Assembly (NCBI GenBank): GCA_963556195.1
Contig: CAUVYP010000586.1
Coordinates: 2,356,001 to 2,420,000 of the forward strand
Origin: Sepiola atlantica
Taxonomy: Eukaryota > Mollusca > Cephalopoda > Sepiida > Sepiolidae
Reading direction: 5' to 3'
Length of the DNA stretch: 64,000 bases
A model generated the notes under the pieces. The model worked only from the letters and a program-made list of their open reading frames with translations. It made no database searches and was not told the origin of the DNA. Below are positions 63,501-64,000 of the stretch, piece after piece (the stretch's first letter is position 1; each line of letters starts with the position of its first letter). The position numbers and the translations under genes are program-made.

Positions 63501-64000
63501 GTTGATATCGCTTTTGTGTATAACTTCCACATTTATTCGAATTGTGCAACGAAACTTAGCACAGATTAGCGGAGTCACATGTTCTACTGAAGTACCAAGT
63601 TTCATAAGTGCAGCTCTTGTACTGCCGGAGATATGTCGATACAAACTGAATACGCAAAACATCAACAAAATTTAGCGCGTTTTAAAGTTGATATCGCTTT
63701 TGTTTATAACTTCCACATTTATTCGAATTGTGCAACGAAACTTTGCAGACAGTCGCGGATAGGCCTTTTCTACTGAAGTACCAAGTTTCAGAAGTGCAGC
63801 TGTTGTACTGCCGGAGATATGTCGATACAAACTGAATACGCAAAACATCAACAAAATTTAGCGCGTTTTAAAGTTGATATCGCTTTTGTTTATAACTTCC
63901 ACATTTATTCGAATTGTGCAACGAAACTTTGCACAGATTAGCGGAGTCACATTTTCTACTGAAGTACCAAGTTTCAGAAGTGCAGCTCTTGTACTGCCGG

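Larger units (their letters stand above)
1..64000. repeat. 186-bp satellite DNA array (about 344 tandem monomers)
   Basis: The same 186-bp unit recurs from end to end. Landmarks such as 'gttgatatcgc', 'attcgaattgtgcaacg', 'ctgaagtaccaag' and 'ctgccggagatatgtcg' reappear every 186 bp, all in one orientation. Only five monomers are 185 bp; all others I followed are exactly 186 bp. Divergence between monomers is concentrated in about five short blocks, the largest following 'actttgca'. No stretch of 300 bp lacks the repeat and no mobile element or unique DNA interrupts it. The unit length is within the usual range for eukaryotic centromeric or pericentromeric satellites and close to a nucleosome plus linker. 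Centromere function is inference; the array structure is directly seen. The family is not one I recognise. Confidence 0.99.
56792..64000. repeat. 41-mer HOR, copy 2 (cut by window end)
   Basis: Follows copy 1 with no gap and reproduces its order to the window end. Differences I noticed are few: 'gttttaaag' near 56,800 where copy 1 has 'gtttttaag', 'cattttct' near 58,187 where copy 1 has 'catgctct', a private 1-bp deletion near 58,855, 'gaaggacc' near 59,874, 'cttgtactg' near 61,012 where copy 1 has 'cttatactg', and 'catttattcg' near 62,227 where copy 1 has 'cattttttcg'. The array continues past the window. Confidence 0.93.

Noticed and set aside
1..64000. CRISPR array
   Set aside because: Repeats are 186 bp and contiguous, with no short repeats separated by unique spacers. 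The variable block has only a few recurring forms.

Overview
The whole 64 kb window is one uninterrupted, head-to-tail satellite DNA array. The monomer is 186 bp, A+T-rich (69 G+C in the first full monomer, about 37%), and about 344 copies are present, all in the same orientation. No transposon, inversion, unique spacer, RNA gene or credible protein gene breaks the array, and it begins and ends in mid-monomer, so it extends past both window edges. The organism is very probably a eukaryote: tens of kilobases of nucleosome-scale monomers in nested higher-order repeats (HORs) is the architecture of centromeric or pericentromeric heterochromatin. I do not recognise the satellite and cannot name the species. 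CpG is not depleted (9 per monomer against about 6.4 expected from base composition), which argues weakly against a heavily CpG-methylated genome such as a vertebrate.

Monomers fall into classes defined mainly by a ~24-nt variable block just after the conserved 'actttgca' (or 'acttagca'). Class A has 'cacagattag...cattttc'; L is A with the downstream variant 'aactatc' in place of 'aacatc'. G has 'gagataagcg...catgctc', usually with 'accattctttag' or 'accattcttttg' upstream. P has 'gaccgtcgcg...cacgttc', Q 'gacagtcgcggatagg', H 'gacagtcgcggatggg', K 'gatataagcg', and E 'cacagattag...catgttc'.

The order of classes gives a series of HOR domains. 1-2,482: 4- to 5-mer units containing class K. 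2,483-13,642: two copies of a 30-mer (5,580 bp). 11,783-16,246: three copies of an 8-mer (1,488 bp). 16,247-22,150: a 14-mer (2,604 bp), two copies plus a fragment. 22,013-28,148: 6-mer/12-mer and then 5-mer units with class H. 28,149-32,240: two copies of an 11-mer (2,046 bp). 32,427-44,516: an 18-mer (3,348 bp) in three copies, two adjacent and one displaced. 44,517-46,748: a mosaic transition. 46,749-64,000: a class E domain dominated by two copies of a 41-mer (about 7,624 bp).

Reverse-strand 60-codon reading frames recur once per monomer because 186 is divisible by 3. They rely on TTG starts, end at one TAA per monomer, and are broken by stops and frameshifts that have themselves been amplified with HORs, so I treat them as non-coding. 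The noteworthy biology is the array's history (nested recent amplifications, monomer mosaics, sharp domain switches) and a class-specific 7-bp dyad overlapping a half-match to a CENP-B box.
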